DNA from: an uncultured Erysipelotrichaceae bacterium
GTDB taxonomy: Bacteria > Bacillota_I > Bacilli_A > Erysipelotrichales > Coprobacillaceae
Direction of reading: 5' to 3'
Length of the DNA stretch: 31,465 nt
Assembly (NCBI GenBank): GCA_910588075.1
Contig: CAJUOS010000025.1
Location: forward strand, 1-31,465
Below, in pieces: positions 12,381 to 21,788 of the stretch. Made by a program: the position numbers and the translations under genes. The notes below the pieces were generated by a model. It was not told the DNA's origin and made no database searches. It was given only the letters and a program-made list of their open reading frames with translations. Every line of letters starts with the position of its first letter. Within the stretch, counting starts at the first letter, position 1.

Positions 12381-13823
12381 CTACATCTCCTTTCTTATTA
12401 ATATTTCTCTTGGTGATAACCTCAAAATATAAACAGAAGGTAAAATAATAGATACAATACAAATTAATCCTGTAATTTGGACAAGTTGTAAAATAGTTTC
12501 TGTTGTTAATGAAACATCAAGAGCAGTATCTGTTGGTGCTTGCATCGCTTTATCAAAAATAGTTTTTTCTTTAAATTTATCATTAGATGATAATGTTTGT
12601 TTTTCATTATCACTTATTTCCATTTTGGGTTGTTCTTGTTGGTTTTGTGAATTTTCCAATATTGAACTCATGACATTAGAAACCATCTTTCCAGTTCCTA
12701 AAGATAAAGCAAATGCTAAAGAAAAAACAATACCAATTTCAATTAATTGTTGTAATATAATTTTTAATTTTGATTGTCCTAAAGATAAGAAAACACCAAA
12801 TTCATAAAATCTATGTCGTAATGTTAAAATCAATACTAAACACAAAATAAAGCTTCCTGTTATTATAACAATCCATAAGAAAATTGTTGCAAAAGATTGC
12901 ATATTTTCTAATGATGAAATACTTCTTTGATAACTATGATCATTAGCATCTAAAGTATATATATCAAAATCAATTATTTTCTTTGATTGAGCTAATTCTT
13001 TAAATTCATTAATATGCTCTGGATCATCTAAATAGTATGTTGCACTTGATATATCAGTCGTACTATTATTCAGTTTTTGAGCAGTTTTTAAGCTTGTATA
13101 AATTTGATTTATTGGATTTTGACGATTACTCATCATTCCTCCCATTTGACTTGTTGTTTCTACCTCATATATTCCAACAACTTTTAAAGTCTCTGAAATT
13201 TCTTCATCATCATGTGTTGCAATAACTTGAAATGTAGAGCCAACTTTTAAATCATTATCATTAGCTAAATTAACTTCTATAACACAATTCTTTGTCTGAT
13301 TATCTTTCTCGGTTAATAATCTACCACTCTTTAATACATAATTTTCTTTTGTAAATTCACTGACATAAGCCATTGTTGTATATCCTACAACTGTAAAGTC
13401 ATTTTGATCTAACATTCTTGATTGACTAACTGGTGGCATTTGTTTCTTTGGTTCTGTACTCTCCTCTAATTCATTTGTTTTAACTGGTTCAATATCATCA
13501 CTTGATACACTTGTATTCACCATATAATTATAATGATCAACATATTGTAATTCTTTTAACGAATCAGCCATTTCTATAGTCATTGGTTGAATTGTCGCAT
13601 CTAACGCTTCACCTTTCTCACGTCCTTTCATCATATTTCTCATGTTATAGGAAAGGGTAACCTCACTTCCTAAAGATGTTCTGACTTGTTCCATTGATTT
13701 TGATGTTGCATTTTGGATAGATAATCCTGCAATGACAAGATTTGTTATAATACACATCAGAATAAATAAAATAAGTGTTTTTCCAATATTCTTTTTAATA
13801 CTCAAATAAGCATTTTTTATCAT
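12381..13823 (-). CDS. FtsX/MacB-like ABC transporter permease
   Basis: 480 residues from the ATG at 13823 (GGAGG seven bases upstream). A membrane helix near residues 13-33 is followed by a large extracytoplasmic MacB-type domain (about 35-305). Three further helices lie near 311-335 (FLWIVIITGSFILCLVLIL), 354-375 and 444-467. That is the four-helix plan of MacB/LolE permeases. The loop between helices 3 and 4 is unusually long and polar (NSQNQQEQPKMEISDNEKQ...). It forms one complex with the downstream ATPase. No two-component system adjoins it; the divergent neighbour is an RpiR regulator, with no proof that it controls this operon. Confidence 0.85.
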   Translation of the reverse strand: MIKNAYLSIKKNIGKTLILFILMCIITNLVIAGLSIQNATSKSMEQVRTSLGSEVTLSYNMRNMMKGREKGEALDATIQPMTIEMADSLKELQYVDHYNYMVNTSVSSDDIEPVKTNELEESTEPKKQMPPVSQSRMLDQNDFTVVGYTTMAYVSEFTKENYVLKSGRLLTEKDNQTKNCVIEVNLANDNDLKVGSTFQVIATHDDEEISETLKVVGIYEVETTSQMGGMMSNRQNPINQIYTSLKTAQKLNNSTTDISSATYYLDDPEHINEFKELAQSKKIIDFDIYTLDANDHSYQRSISSLENMQSFATIFLWIVIITGSFILCLVLILTLRHRFYEFGVFLSLGQSKLKIILQQLIEIGIVFSLAFALSLGTGKMVSNVMSSILENSQNQQEQPKMEISDNEKQTLSSNDKFKEKTIFDKAMQAPTDTALDVSLTTETILQLVQITGLICIVSIILPSVYILRLSPREILIRKEM

Positions 13824-13921
13824 AAACAATCCTCCTCTCATAACACTTATTTTAATTAAGAAATTTATTTGAATAGTCAAGAGAATATGTGAAAAGATAT
13901 TATATAAAGAAAATATTTATC

Positions 13922-13963
13922 TTAAACAATGAAATATATCATTTTATAATGATTAATGATATA
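13922..13963 (+). promoter_or_regulatory. Promoter of the RpiR gene with a perfect inverted repeat
   Basis: TTAAAC (13922-13927) and TATAAT (13945-13950), spacer 17 bp. The inverted repeat TATATCATT (13935-13943) / AATGATATA (13955-13963) has 9-bp arms and an 11-bp gap and straddles the -10 box and start site, a good place for autorepression. Confidence 0.55.
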
Positions 13964-13983
13964 CTTTTATAGAGGTGATTTTG

Positions 13984-14841
13984 ATGAGTATCTTAAAAAA
14001 ATTAGAAATTGGACATAACTTTTCTTCATCTGAAAAAGCAATTGCACAATATATTCTTACAAATACAGAAGAAGTACTGAATCTTTCAACTGTCAAACTT
14101 GCTCAAAAAACATATACTTCTCCTGCTACTATTGTTCGTTTATGTCAGAAATTAAATTATAAAGGATATAATGATTTTAAAATAGATTTAGCAGCTAATT
14201 TGCAATATGTTTTATCACATCATGAAAATATTAATGCTAATTTTCCTTTTGATAAAAAAACGAATACTTCACATATAAGCAATACAATTGCTCGTCTTTA
14301 TAAAGAAAGTATTGATGAAACAATTCATATAATAGATCAAGAACAATTACGTAAAAGTATTTTACTTTTGGATAAAGCAGATGTTATTGATATATATGGA
14401 GTCTCTGGTCCATTAAGAATGGCTAGTGATTTTCAATATAAAATGTTTAGAATTGGAAAAAATGTTAATATTGCCCCTATGGTTAATGAACAATTATTTC
14501 AAGCTGCACTATCAACCCCTAAACATTGTGCCATCCTTGTTTCCTATTCAGGAGAAACCGAAGAAGTGATTAATGCTGCTAAAATACTCAAAAATCAAAA
14601 GACACCAATGATTGGTATTACATCTTTAGGAGAAAATCAACTTTCTCAATATTGTGAATATGTTTTAAATTTAGACAGTCGAGAACAAATTTATAATAAA
14701 ATATCTACATTAGGTTCTACAATTTCTATTCATTTAATCTTTGATATTTTATATACTGGCATATTCTCTAGACATTATGAAGAATCATTTCAAACTAAAT
14801 ATCAAACAGATATCTTAATCGATCATAGACTAAAAAAATAA
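13984..14841 (+). CDS. RpiR/MurR-family transcriptional regulator (HTH-6 + SIS)
   Basis: 285 residues from ATG 13984 (GAGGTGA upstream); an in-frame GTG at 13975 overlaps that site. The N-terminal domain, LSTVKLAQKTYTSPATIVRLCQKLNYKGYNDFKIDLA, is the HTH-6 fold of RpiR proteins. The C-terminal part is a sugar-isomerase (SIS) domain: DIYGVSGPLRMASDFQYKM and AILVSYSGETEEVINAAKIL, where phosphosugars bind. Such proteins control use of amino sugars, sialic acid or other phosphorylated sugars. It converges on the large glycosidase gene, sharing a terminator, which hints at a shared carbohydrate theme. No sugar-kinase or PTS operon adjoins. Confidence 0.88.
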   Translation: MSILKKLEIGHNFSSSEKAIAQYILTNTEEVLNLSTVKLAQKTYTSPATIVRLCQKLNYKGYNDFKIDLAANLQYVLSHHENINANFPFDKKTNTSHISNTIARLYKESIDETIHIIDQEQLRKSILLLDKADVIDIYGVSGPLRMASDFQYKMFRIGKNVNIAPMVNEQLFQAALSTPKHCAILVSYSGETEEVINAAKILKNQKTPMIGITSLGENQLSQYCEYVLNLDSREQIYNKISTLGSTISIHLIFDILYTGIFSRHYEESFQTKYQTDILIDHRLKK

Positions 14842-14871
14842 CTCTAAGATACATATTCGTATCTTAGAGTT
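14840..14871. terminator. Bidirectional terminator between RpiR and glycosidase genes
   Basis: Perfect 13-bp stem AACTCTAAGATAC (14840-14852) / GTATCTTAGAGTT (14859-14871), loop ATATTC, with T-rich sequence rightward and an A-run on the left (T-run for leftward transcripts). It serves both convergent genes. Confidence 0.85.
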
Positions 14872-14898
14872 TTAAATTTATAATATCTTTTATTCATT

Positions 14899-17800
14899 TT
14901 AAACATATTTCTTTTTAATAACGATATACATTCCTACTGCACATAATCCTAAAATCATATATGGCACTAATAAAGTAGAATCACTTGTTTTTATTTTATG
15001 TGTTGTATCAACCATATTACCTAAAACATTACTATTTATATCAACTTTATTATCCTTTCTTTTTTCTAGTGCATGATATGCTTTTTGTAATTGTTCAATG
15101 AATTCCTTATACTCATCTTCTGTTAAATCATCTTTTAATTTTTCTTTAATACTTAAGATTGTCTTTTTCAAAGAAGCTATACTCTTTGTTGTATAAGATG
15201 ATAAATCTTCTTTTTCAATTTGAGTAATTAAAGTATTAACTGTATTTTTATTTCCTTTATATTGTAGTTGACTATAACTTTCTAAAATCAATGTATAATA
15301 ATCATATAATTTTTGAGTTGTTATATCACTTCTCTTTAAATATGCTTCTGTTTCTTTTAAAACTTTATTAAATTGTTTTAAACTTGCAGTTGTATACATA
15401 CTCAATTCTTTATTTTTTAATTCTTTCACTTTTTCTTCAACTAAATCATAATCACTTTGTTTAACCAACATAGTATTAACATGATTCAATTTAGTTATAG
15501 CATTTTTAATATCATCTTTAGAAGAATCATCATTAATTGATTTTTCAATATCAGCAATAACTTCTAACATTTTTTGATAAGAAATTTTAGTATATAAATC
15601 TTTATCCAACTGTTTTAAAATTTCTAATTGTTTATCTAATGTTGTTCTATCTTCTTTTAATTCTAATCCATTTACACTCTTAACCAAAGCTTCTAAAGTA
15701 TCTTTAACTTCAATAACTAATAAATCTTTTATCTCTATTACTTTTTCAGCTTTGTCTAATGCTTTTGTTATATCTTTAAATTTTGATGGTTTATATAAAT
15801 GATAATCTAAATTTTTAACATCTTCAATTTTTTGAATAAGTGTATTATATAATCCTTCATCACCATCAAATGTTAAAGTAATTGGTTGAGTCAAAGCAAC
15901 TTTAGAATGACTATCTTTTAAATCTTCAACTCTAATAACAACGTCTATTAATGTAGCATGAATAGGTAAATAAACATTTCCTTTCAAGTCTATAATCTTT
16001 TCATTTGTTGAAGACTCAATCATAAATTTATATAAATCTGATGTTGGCAACTGAATCTTTCCATCTTTTACTTTAAGTTCTTTTAATTCATTAGCAATCT
16101 TAAATTTATTTTCATCAACAACTTTTACATTAAATGTTGTCATTTGCCCATCAACTTCTGCAGTAATTGTAGCTTCTCCTGCTTTTTGAGCAATCATTTT
16201 ACCATTTACAATTCTTACAACTCTTTCATTTGAACTTGTATAAACTGGTAATGGATATGTTGCATTTTGAGGAGTAACTTTAACTGCTAATTCAACTTCT
16301 TGTCCAACATATAGTTCTGATGTATTCACATCAAATGCAACATCTTCAACATTCACAATATTTCCATTAGCATAAATTTCTAATTCATAAATTGAATATC
16401 CATATTTATTAATTGGTTTTTTACCATTTATTTTGACATATCTAGCATCTATACTTTCAAAGTTAATAACATCATTATAAGTTCCACTTATATTTCTCAT
16501 TTCTTTTAAAAGTTTAAATTGTTGATCTTCTCCTGCAACTTCAATATCATAATCTAATGCTCTAGCATTTTCCCAAAAGATTTTAATTGTATCAATAGCT
16601 TGAACCTTACCCATATCCACAACAATAGGCTCTGTTATACTTGAGCTTTGTCTTGATCCCCATCTTGTAGAATAATCACCATCAACAATTAATTCTGGTG
16701 TTCCTGTTTGAGTTGTATTTGTTGTTACAGTTTTCTTTAAAGCGTAATTTTCAGTTAAAACATTAACAGGTATTTTGATGTATTCATCTTTATTTAAACT
16801 AATTGTTATCATTGTACTTCCAACACTAATACCACTAACAACTCCATTTTCATCTACTGTTGCAATAAAAGGATCTGCACTTTCAAATTTTAAATGGCTA
16901 TTGGCATTTAATGGTGCTACTCTTGTATTTATTTTGATTTGATTTCCTACATTAACACTTAAACGTTTATCTAGAACATTAAAATGATGAGCATCTTCAT
17001 CTAATGAATTGTAAACAATTTCTGCTTTTGCAATCATAGGATTATAAATCTTTGAATCATTTTTTATTTCAAATTTGACAAAATTATATTGATTTGTATT
17101 TACTGATGCTTTAACTCTATATTTAGAAAAATCACTTGCACCTGGAGCTGTTCCAATTTTAGTAATTGTAGCATCAATTAAATCATAATTCATTCCATCT
17201 TCTGACATATAAATACTTGCTTGATCAGAAGTAAATGTAGAATTACTAAATGCTTCAAATGTAACTTGTTGAATTCCATTATATGCATAAACAACACTTT
17301 GCGGAGTATCATCCATTCTTTTAATTAATGGAGCTTCACCAAATTTCCCTTGATTATTTTCATATGTAAATGCTCCATAGTCATACATTAAATCAAAGTT
17401 ATTCATCTCATCAACAAAATACCCTCCAACAACTTTTATTGGATAATATGTTGCTAAGGATTGATCCTCTGTTTCAACTACAACTACAACTTCTCCTACT
17501 TCATTAGCTGTTAATACTCCATTTTCATTAATTGTTGCCTTAGTTGTTGCACTTCCGTTCGTTTCAACAACTTTATATGTAACATTTTGTGAAAATGATG
17601 AAGGTAAAACAGTGGCATGGAATGGCAAAGTTTCTCCTACTACAATAAATTCTTCTTGATTATCTAATTTAATTTCTGAAGCTGTTTGTTCTCCATAGGA
17701 AATTGTACCTCCCCCATATTGAGGATCATAAGTATCATAACCTCTACTTTTCATTGTTATTCTTAAATATTGATAATTTTGTTGTACATCTAATGATTTT

Positions 17801-20106
17801 GGTGTAACTACAAATGGATACCAACTTGAGCTTAATTGACTTTGAATTGCAAAATCTAACTCTACAGATTCCCAAGTTTGTCCATCTTTAGAAACATCAA
17901 TTACAAAATTTCCTGATGATGGTAAAAGTGATTTTCGTGAAAATACTTTCAATTCAAAATCAAATATACCATTTGCATTATATGTAATAATACCAGGATT
18001 TCCATTAGCATTACTATCACTACGTTTTATAGTTTTAGTATTGTTAAAGTTAGCTGAATTATCATCTCTAACAATTCCTTCATATGTTCCAACATCTAAA
18101 TTATCTAAATTCTCTATTAAAGTTTTCGTTGTTGTTGACTTCATATCTATACTTGCATTGATTTCTGGATGATCTTTCACATATCCAACAACTTTAAATT
18201 GTCCAGCTCTATTTGCTATTAATTTTCCTTCAGTATTGATACTAGCAATATTTGAATCATTTCCAAAATAATCTGTTACTTTCCATACAATTTCAGCTGT
18301 TGAAATAGATGGTGTAAATTCTGTTGTCATTTGATATGTTTCACCAACAACTAATTTTTGAGTTTTTGTTTCTTCATTAATTTTTATACCAGTAACATTA
18401 GGTAATTGCCCTGTTGTTAATGTTATTGGATGACTTTCACGATTATGCCCTAATGTTGTAAAAATCATACATGTATTTGCAGGCATAGTTACTTCTAATC
18501 CTTCAGATAAATTAACATTATTTAAAGTATCATAGACCTCTAATTGATCTTTCTCATTCATTGGTCTATTACCATCAAAATAATAATATTGATTTAAAGT
18601 TATATTTCCTTTAGCATTTGGTACATTTAAATTTACTTTTTGTTCTTTATTTGATGTATTTACAATTGCCATACTTAAATCTGCTTTATTATTACCTCTA
18701 GGTATTATTCCCGAAGTTGCTCTTACTTGATCAATCCCACTATCAGTTGTTTCTAAAATTTGCATACCTGCTGGGAAATAACGACAAAACATTGACCAAG
18801 TATAGTACCAAGGTTTTAGTCTTTCATCACTTGCTTTGACAGTATTAGCTCTATTTGTTACTCCTGCTTCAGCATTTTGAGCAGCCATTTCTTCACCAAG
18901 TTCATTCCAAAATCCCCAAATTTTAATATCATTGTCTATTGAAGGATCACCAGTTGGTGTATGAACTTTATATGCTCTTCCTTCTTCTGTTTTTGCTGCA
19001 GGTCCATACTTATTTTTAAAAGTATTAACAATATCATTATGTTGAACATGCATACTATCTTCAAATCCCCATACACTTCCAAATTTCATTCCTGCACGTG
19101 TTGCTTGTAAAGCATAATCAAAGATATCAACACCATAATCATAATTTCTAGCATTTAATTGAGAATCGCCAGGTCCTGTTCCAGAAAGTCCCATTTCTCC
19201 TATACCAAACCCTTCTTCTTTAACCTTTGGATCCAATTCTTCTGCTGCTGCTTTCCAATTTTTTAACTTTGTTTCAATCAACCCAGATTCAACTTCATTT
19301 TTAGGTGAATATCTATGAATTTCAGTCAATTCAATCTTATCCTTCAAATCTTCGCTTTTTGCTTGTTTAATCCATGCTTCTTGTTTATCATAAACATCTG
19401 GACCTACAATTTTAATATTTCTAATAGCCTCAACATCTGATTCATCCATCATTTTTCTTAATTGAGTAATACCTTTTTTCCACATATCATATGATGTTTG
19501 ATCAGTTCCACCATTATCTCTCACATAATAATTTGGCTCATTAATCATATTATAGTATTTAATACATGTATATCCTTTTTCAACAATTAAATAATTCAAA
19601 CAATCAAGAATCATTCTTTGCCAAACTGGATTATCCCATTTCACTGTTTTTCCAAATTCAGTATAAGAAAGTAATCCTCTTTCACCAATACTTCTCCATT
19701 CTCCTAACATAATAGGAACATTATTTTTTTCAGCAAAATCTAAAATTTTACATACTCTTTTCATCATAACAGAATCCCAATCATAAATAGGATTATTATT
19801 TTCATCAAATCCTGTTACATAACTATCGCCATCATGTAACATTACACGCATAATATTAGGTTTTAAAAAACCAGCTTTTTCATAAAAAGATTCCCATTGC
19901 TTATCAGTATAATCAAATAAATCACTAGGATCCCATTGTACTCCAAAACCTTCAAAATCTTTAGTAATTATTTGATCAGTATCCATATATATAGTTGCCT
20001 TATTAGAATCTATAGCATATATATTATTCAATGCTCCCATCACATTTGCCATTATCATAGACAAAGATAATGTTGATACAAATATTTTTTTACCAAATTT
20101 TTTCAT
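14899..20106 (-). CDS. Large secreted modular glycoside hydrolase (clan GH-A-like) with discoidin and Ig-like domains
   Basis: 1735 residues from ATG 20106 (GGAGGAG upstream). A signal peptide (residues 1-32) is followed by a TIM-barrel glycosidase: MINEPNYYV carries the likely acid/base Glu190 and IGEMGLSG the likely nucleophile Glu304, the spacing of clan GH-A retaining enzymes. Then come Big2-like Ig domains (about 565-650, 809-890, 1039-1117, 1250-1335) interleaved with two beta-sandwich regions (655-805, 895-1035) and an F5/8C discoidin (CBM32-like) domain (1119-1247, RWGSRQSSS). A helical repeat region (1390-1690) precedes the C-terminal KTSDST, membrane helix and KKKYV tail. It probably acts at the cell surface on host or plant glycans; the GH family and substrate are undetermined. 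Confidence 0.82.
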   Translation of the reverse strand: MKKFGKKIFVSTLSLSMIMANVMGALNNIYAIDSNKATIYMDTDQIITKDFEGFGVQWDPSDLFDYTDKQWESFYEKAGFLKPNIMRVMLHDGDSYVTGFDENNNPIYDWDSVMMKRVCKILDFAEKNNVPIMLGEWRSIGERGLLSYTEFGKTVKWDNPVWQRMILDCLNYLIVEKGYTCIKYYNMINEPNYYVRDNGGTDQTSYDMWKKGITQLRKMMDESDVEAIRNIKIVGPDVYDKQEAWIKQAKSEDLKDKIELTEIHRYSPKNEVESGLIETKLKNWKAAAEELDPKVKEEGFGIGEMGLSGTGPGDSQLNARNYDYGVDIFDYALQATRAGMKFGSVWGFEDSMHVQHNDIVNTFKNKYGPAAKTEEGRAYKVHTPTGDPSIDNDIKIWGFWNELGEEMAAQNAEAGVTNRANTVKASDERLKPWYYTWSMFCRYFPAGMQILETTDSGIDQVRATSGIIPRGNNKADLSMAIVNTSNKEQKVNLNVPNAKGNITLNQYYYFDGNRPMNEKDQLEVYDTLNNVNLSEGLEVTMPANTCMIFTTLGHNRESHPITLTTGQLPNVTGIKINEETKTQKLVVGETYQMTTEFTPSISTAEIVWKVTDYFGNDSNIASINTEGKLIANRAGQFKVVGYVKDHPEINASIDMKSTTTKTLIENLDNLDVGTYEGIVRDDNSANFNNTKTIKRSDSNANGNPGIITYNANGIFDFELKVFSRKSLLPSSGNFVIDVSKDGQTWESVELDFAIQSQLSSSWYPFVVTPKSLDVQQNYQYLRITMKSRGYDTYDPQYGGGTISYGEQTASEIKLDNQEEFIVVGETLPFHATVLPSSFSQNVTYKVVETNGSATTKATINENGVLTANEVGEVVVVVETEDQSLATYYPIKVVGGYFVDEMNNFDLMYDYGAFTYENNQGKFGEAPLIKRMDDTPQSVVYAYNGIQQVTFEAFSNSTFTSDQASIYMSEDGMNYDLIDATITKIGTAPGASDFSKYRVKASVNTNQYNFVKFEIKNDSKIYNPMIAKAEIVYNSLDEDAHHFNVLDKRLSVNVGNQIKINTRVAPLNANSHLKFESADPFIATVDENGVVSGISVGSTMITISLNKDEYIKIPVNVLTENYALKKTVTTNTTQTGTPELIVDGDYSTRWGSRQSSSITEPIVVDMGKVQAIDTIKIFWENARALDYDIEVAGEDQQFKLLKEMRNISGTYNDVINFESIDARYVKINGKKPINKYGYSIYELEIYANGNIVNVEDVAFDVNTSELYVGQEVELAVKVTPQNATYPLPVYTSSNERVVRIVNGKMIAQKAGEATITAEVDGQMTTFNVKVVDENKFKIANELKELKVKDGKIQLPTSDLYKFMIESSTNEKIIDLKGNVYLPIHATLIDVVIRVEDLKDSHSKVALTQPITLTFDGDEGLYNTLIQKIEDVKNLDYHLYKPSKFKDITKALDKAEKVIEIKDLLVIEVKDTLEALVKSVNGLELKEDRTTLDKQLEILKQLDKDLYTKISYQKMLEVIADIEKSINDDSSKDDIKNAITKLNHVNTMLVKQSDYDLVEEKVKELKNKELSMYTTASLKQFNKVLKETEAYLKRSDITTQKLYDYYTLILESYSQLQYKGNKNTVNTLITQIEKEDLSSYTTKSIASLKKTILSIKEKLKDDLTEDEYKEFIEQLQKAYHALEKRKDNKVDINSNVLGNMVDTTHKIKTSDSTLLVPYMILGLCAVGMYIVIKKKYV

Positions 20107-20148
20107 ACTTTCTCCTCCTTCATATATTAATATTATCATTTTCTTTTA

Positions 20149-20232
20149 TTTAAACAATATCTATGAAAGTGTTTTCAATAACATTTCACTTTTCATTTCA
20201 TATTTTATAACAAATATGAAAAGTCTTTTCAT
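20149..20232 (-). promoter_or_regulatory. Glycosidase promoter region with TGAAA/TTTCA palindromes
   Basis: A weak leftward promoter, TTGAAA (20178-20173) and TTTAAA (20154-20149), spacer 18 bp. TGAAA-GTGT-TTTCA (20164-20177) overlaps its -35 box, and the perfect palindrome ATGAAAAG-T-CTTTTCAT lies upstream at 20216-20232. Further TTTCA words occur between. These look like operators for one regulator, identity unknown. The rest of 20107-20308 holds no gene. Confidence 0.45.
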
Positions 20233-20308
20233 TTCACATCTTTTTTTATTTATTCAACAAAAAAAGATAATTTATTTTTATAAATCATCTTATCAAATCT
20301 ATATTAAA

Positions 20309-20662
20309 TTATTTTTGAATATTATCTTCTACTCCTGTTTGAATAACATAAATTTCATTAGGTACACAAACAATTTGTTTACTACTTCCTTGATTAACCC
20401 AACCTACTTTTTCACAATCATGATTTGGGCATTCAACATTGATAGCATGATATTTTCCATCTTTCACTTCTAATGAAAAATTTCCATAACTTCCTTTCAA
20501 TGTATATACCTTATCAATTTTTATATCTATTGTTTCTACTACCTGATTTTTATAATAAACTTCTACAACCTCTTTCTCTCCTTGTAGTAATTGAAAAACA
20601 AAATATCCTCCACCTATAAGCAACACCAATATAATAATAACTATTAAATCCTTTTTTTTCAT
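20309..20662 (-). CDS. Membrane-anchored NusG domain II protein
   Basis: 117 residues. One N-terminal membrane helix (LIVIIILVLLIGGGYFVFQLL) is followed by a small extracytoplasmic beta domain: VETIDIKIDKVYTLKGSYGNFSLEVKDGKYHAINVECPNHDCEKVGWVNQGSSKQIVCVPNEIYVIQ. The CPNHDC pair and IVCVPN end are characteristic of the NusG_II family, named after an insert in some NusG proteins but found here as a stand-alone exported domain. In other Bacillota it often accompanies thiamine/FMN-transfer or Gx-transporter genes; here it is coupled by a 4-bp ATGA overlap to a VanZ-like gene. Function is not established. Confidence 0.75.
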   Translation of the reverse strand: MKKKDLIVIIILVLLIGGGYFVFQLLQGEKEVVEVYYKNQVVETIDIKIDKVYTLKGSYGNFSLEVKDGKYHAINVECPNHDCEKVGWVNQGSSKQIVCVPNEIYVIQTGVEDNIQK

Positions 20663-21318
20663 TCTTCTTTCCTCTCTAATAATCCATATAGCTTTTTTAA
20701 CGGTGTTACCATCAAAATACTATAAAAACTTATTGCTCCAAAAACATTTAAAAACCAATCATCAATATCTGCTGAACCAGTTTGCAATATCATTTGTAAC
20801 AATTCTACTCCTGCAACTAAAAAACTTATCGTTATAAAAAAAACGAACCACTTTCTCTGAATCCTAAAAAATACAGGTAAGAAATATGCCATTGGCATAA
20901 ATATGATTAAATTTCCTATTATATTTATTAAAATACTTTCTAAACTTAATATTCCTAATTGATATCCATGAACAAATATACGAATAGTTCTCATAAATTC
21001 AAGATTAATAAGATCAAATCCTATTAAATGCTGTGCATTTCTCCCAAAATCAGGATCAAATAATAAAACATATCCTAAATTTAATATATATATCATAAAT
21101 ACAATAACGTGTGCTCTATAAATACTTTGATATTGTTGACTTTTTTCTCTTTTATAAATATGAAAAAAAGTAAACCCAACAATTGAAATCATTTGTGTGG
21201 ATATCACAATAATTTTTTGTAATACTGTAAACGTTAATTCTTCAGATAATATATAAATAAATTGTGTTCCAAACGCTATTATTAATATCAATAAGAAAAA
21301 ATATTTTATTTTCTCCAA
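20659..21318 (-). CDS. VanZ-like integral membrane protein
   Basis: 219 residues if started at TTG 21318, which has AAGGTGAT five bases upstream; a GTG at 21327 lies inside that site. About six membrane helices. The segment NIIGNLIIFMPMAYFLPVFF, then FLVAGVELLQMILQTGSADIDDWFLNVFGAISFY, is the VanZ signature with its conserved E and DxDD-like acidic residues. VanZ relatives occur widely beyond vancomycin clusters; some affect teicoplanin or lipoglycopeptide sensitivity, and no van genes are nearby. Translation is coupled to the NusG-II gene by ATGA overlap, so the two products may act together at the membrane. Confidence 0.78.
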   Translation of the reverse strand: MEKIKYFFLLILIIAFGTQFIYILSEELTFTVLQKIIVISTQMISIVGFTFFHIYKREKSQQYQSIYRAHVIVFMIYILNLGYVLLFDPDFGRNAQHLIGFDLINLEFMRTIRIFVHGYQLGILSLESILINIIGNLIIFMPMAYFLPVFFRIQRKWFVFFITISFLVAGVELLQMILQTGSADIDDWFLNVFGAISFYSILMVTPLKKLYGLLERKEE

Positions 21319-21336
21319 TTTTATCACCTTAAATTT

Positions 21337-21365
21337 ATGTTATTAAAGTCTATCAAATAAGTCAA
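21337..21365 (-). promoter_or_regulatory. Candidate promoter for the VanZ-like / NusG-II pair
   Basis: Leftward TTGACT (21365-21360) and TAACAT (21342-21337), spacer 17 bp. The start near 21330 gives a very short leader ending in the AAGGTGAT site, which supports the TTG start at 21318. Confidence 0.42.
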
Positions 21366-21438
21366 CTCTTTTTTTCTCATAATAATACTTTTATAAATGA
21401 TCAAAAAAGTATATAATAAAGAAAAGGAGGAGAATATT

Positions 21439-21756
21439 ATGATTAAAATTATGTTAGCATGTAGTGCTGGTATGTCAACAAGTTTACTTGTAACTCGTAT
21501 GGAAAAATCAGCAGCTGAAAAAGGATTAGAATGTAAAATTTGGGCAGTAAGCGAATCTGCATTAGTAAGTGAATATGCTGCAGATCCTGCAGATGTTATT
21601 TTGGTAGGCCCTCAAGTAAGATTCCGTTTAAATGCTATTAAAGAACAAGTTAAAAATGCTATTCCTGTTGATGTTATTGATATGCGTACTTATGGTATGA
21701 TGGATGGAGCAAAAACTTTAGACCAAGCATTAAAATTAATTGAAGATTTTAAATAA
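21439..21756 (+). CDS. Orphan PTS system IIB component (lactose/cellobiose type)
   Basis: 105 residues from ATG 21439 (AAAGGAGGAG upstream). KIMLACSAGMSTSLLVTRM is the IIB P-loop with phospho-accepting Cys8 and the CSAGMSTS signature of the Lac/cellobiose family. VILVGPQVRF and the C-terminal helix complete the fold. IIB passes phosphate from IIA to the sugar bound by IIC. No IIA, IIC, phosphoglycosidase or regulator adjoins, so this is a stand-alone gene with its own terminator. It may serve IIC partners encoded elsewhere or have a regulatory use. A TATAAT (21412-21417) lies at a good distance but its -35 box is poor. Confidence 0.9.
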   Translation: MIKIMLACSAGMSTSLLVTRMEKSAAEKGLECKIWAVSESALVSEYAADPADVILVGPQVRFRLNAIKEQVKNAIPVDVIDMRTYGMMDGAKTLDQALKLIEDFK

Positions 21757-21764
21757 TAATTAAG

Positions 21765-21788
21765 AAAGAGTTTTGATTAAAGCTCTTT
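21765..21788. terminator. Bidirectional terminator between PTS IIB and the UDG-like gene
   Basis: AAAGAGTTTT (21765-21774) pairs with AAAGCTCTTT (21779-21788) through a 10-bp stem with one T-G, loop GATT, then TTTATTTT rightward. It overlaps the final codons of the leftward UDG-like gene. Confidence 0.7.

Noticed and set aside
20659..21318. Vancomycin/teicoplanin resistance locus
   Set aside because: Only a VanZ-like domain is present, with no vanHAX, vanY or two-component genes; VanZ-like proteins are widespread in Bacillota.
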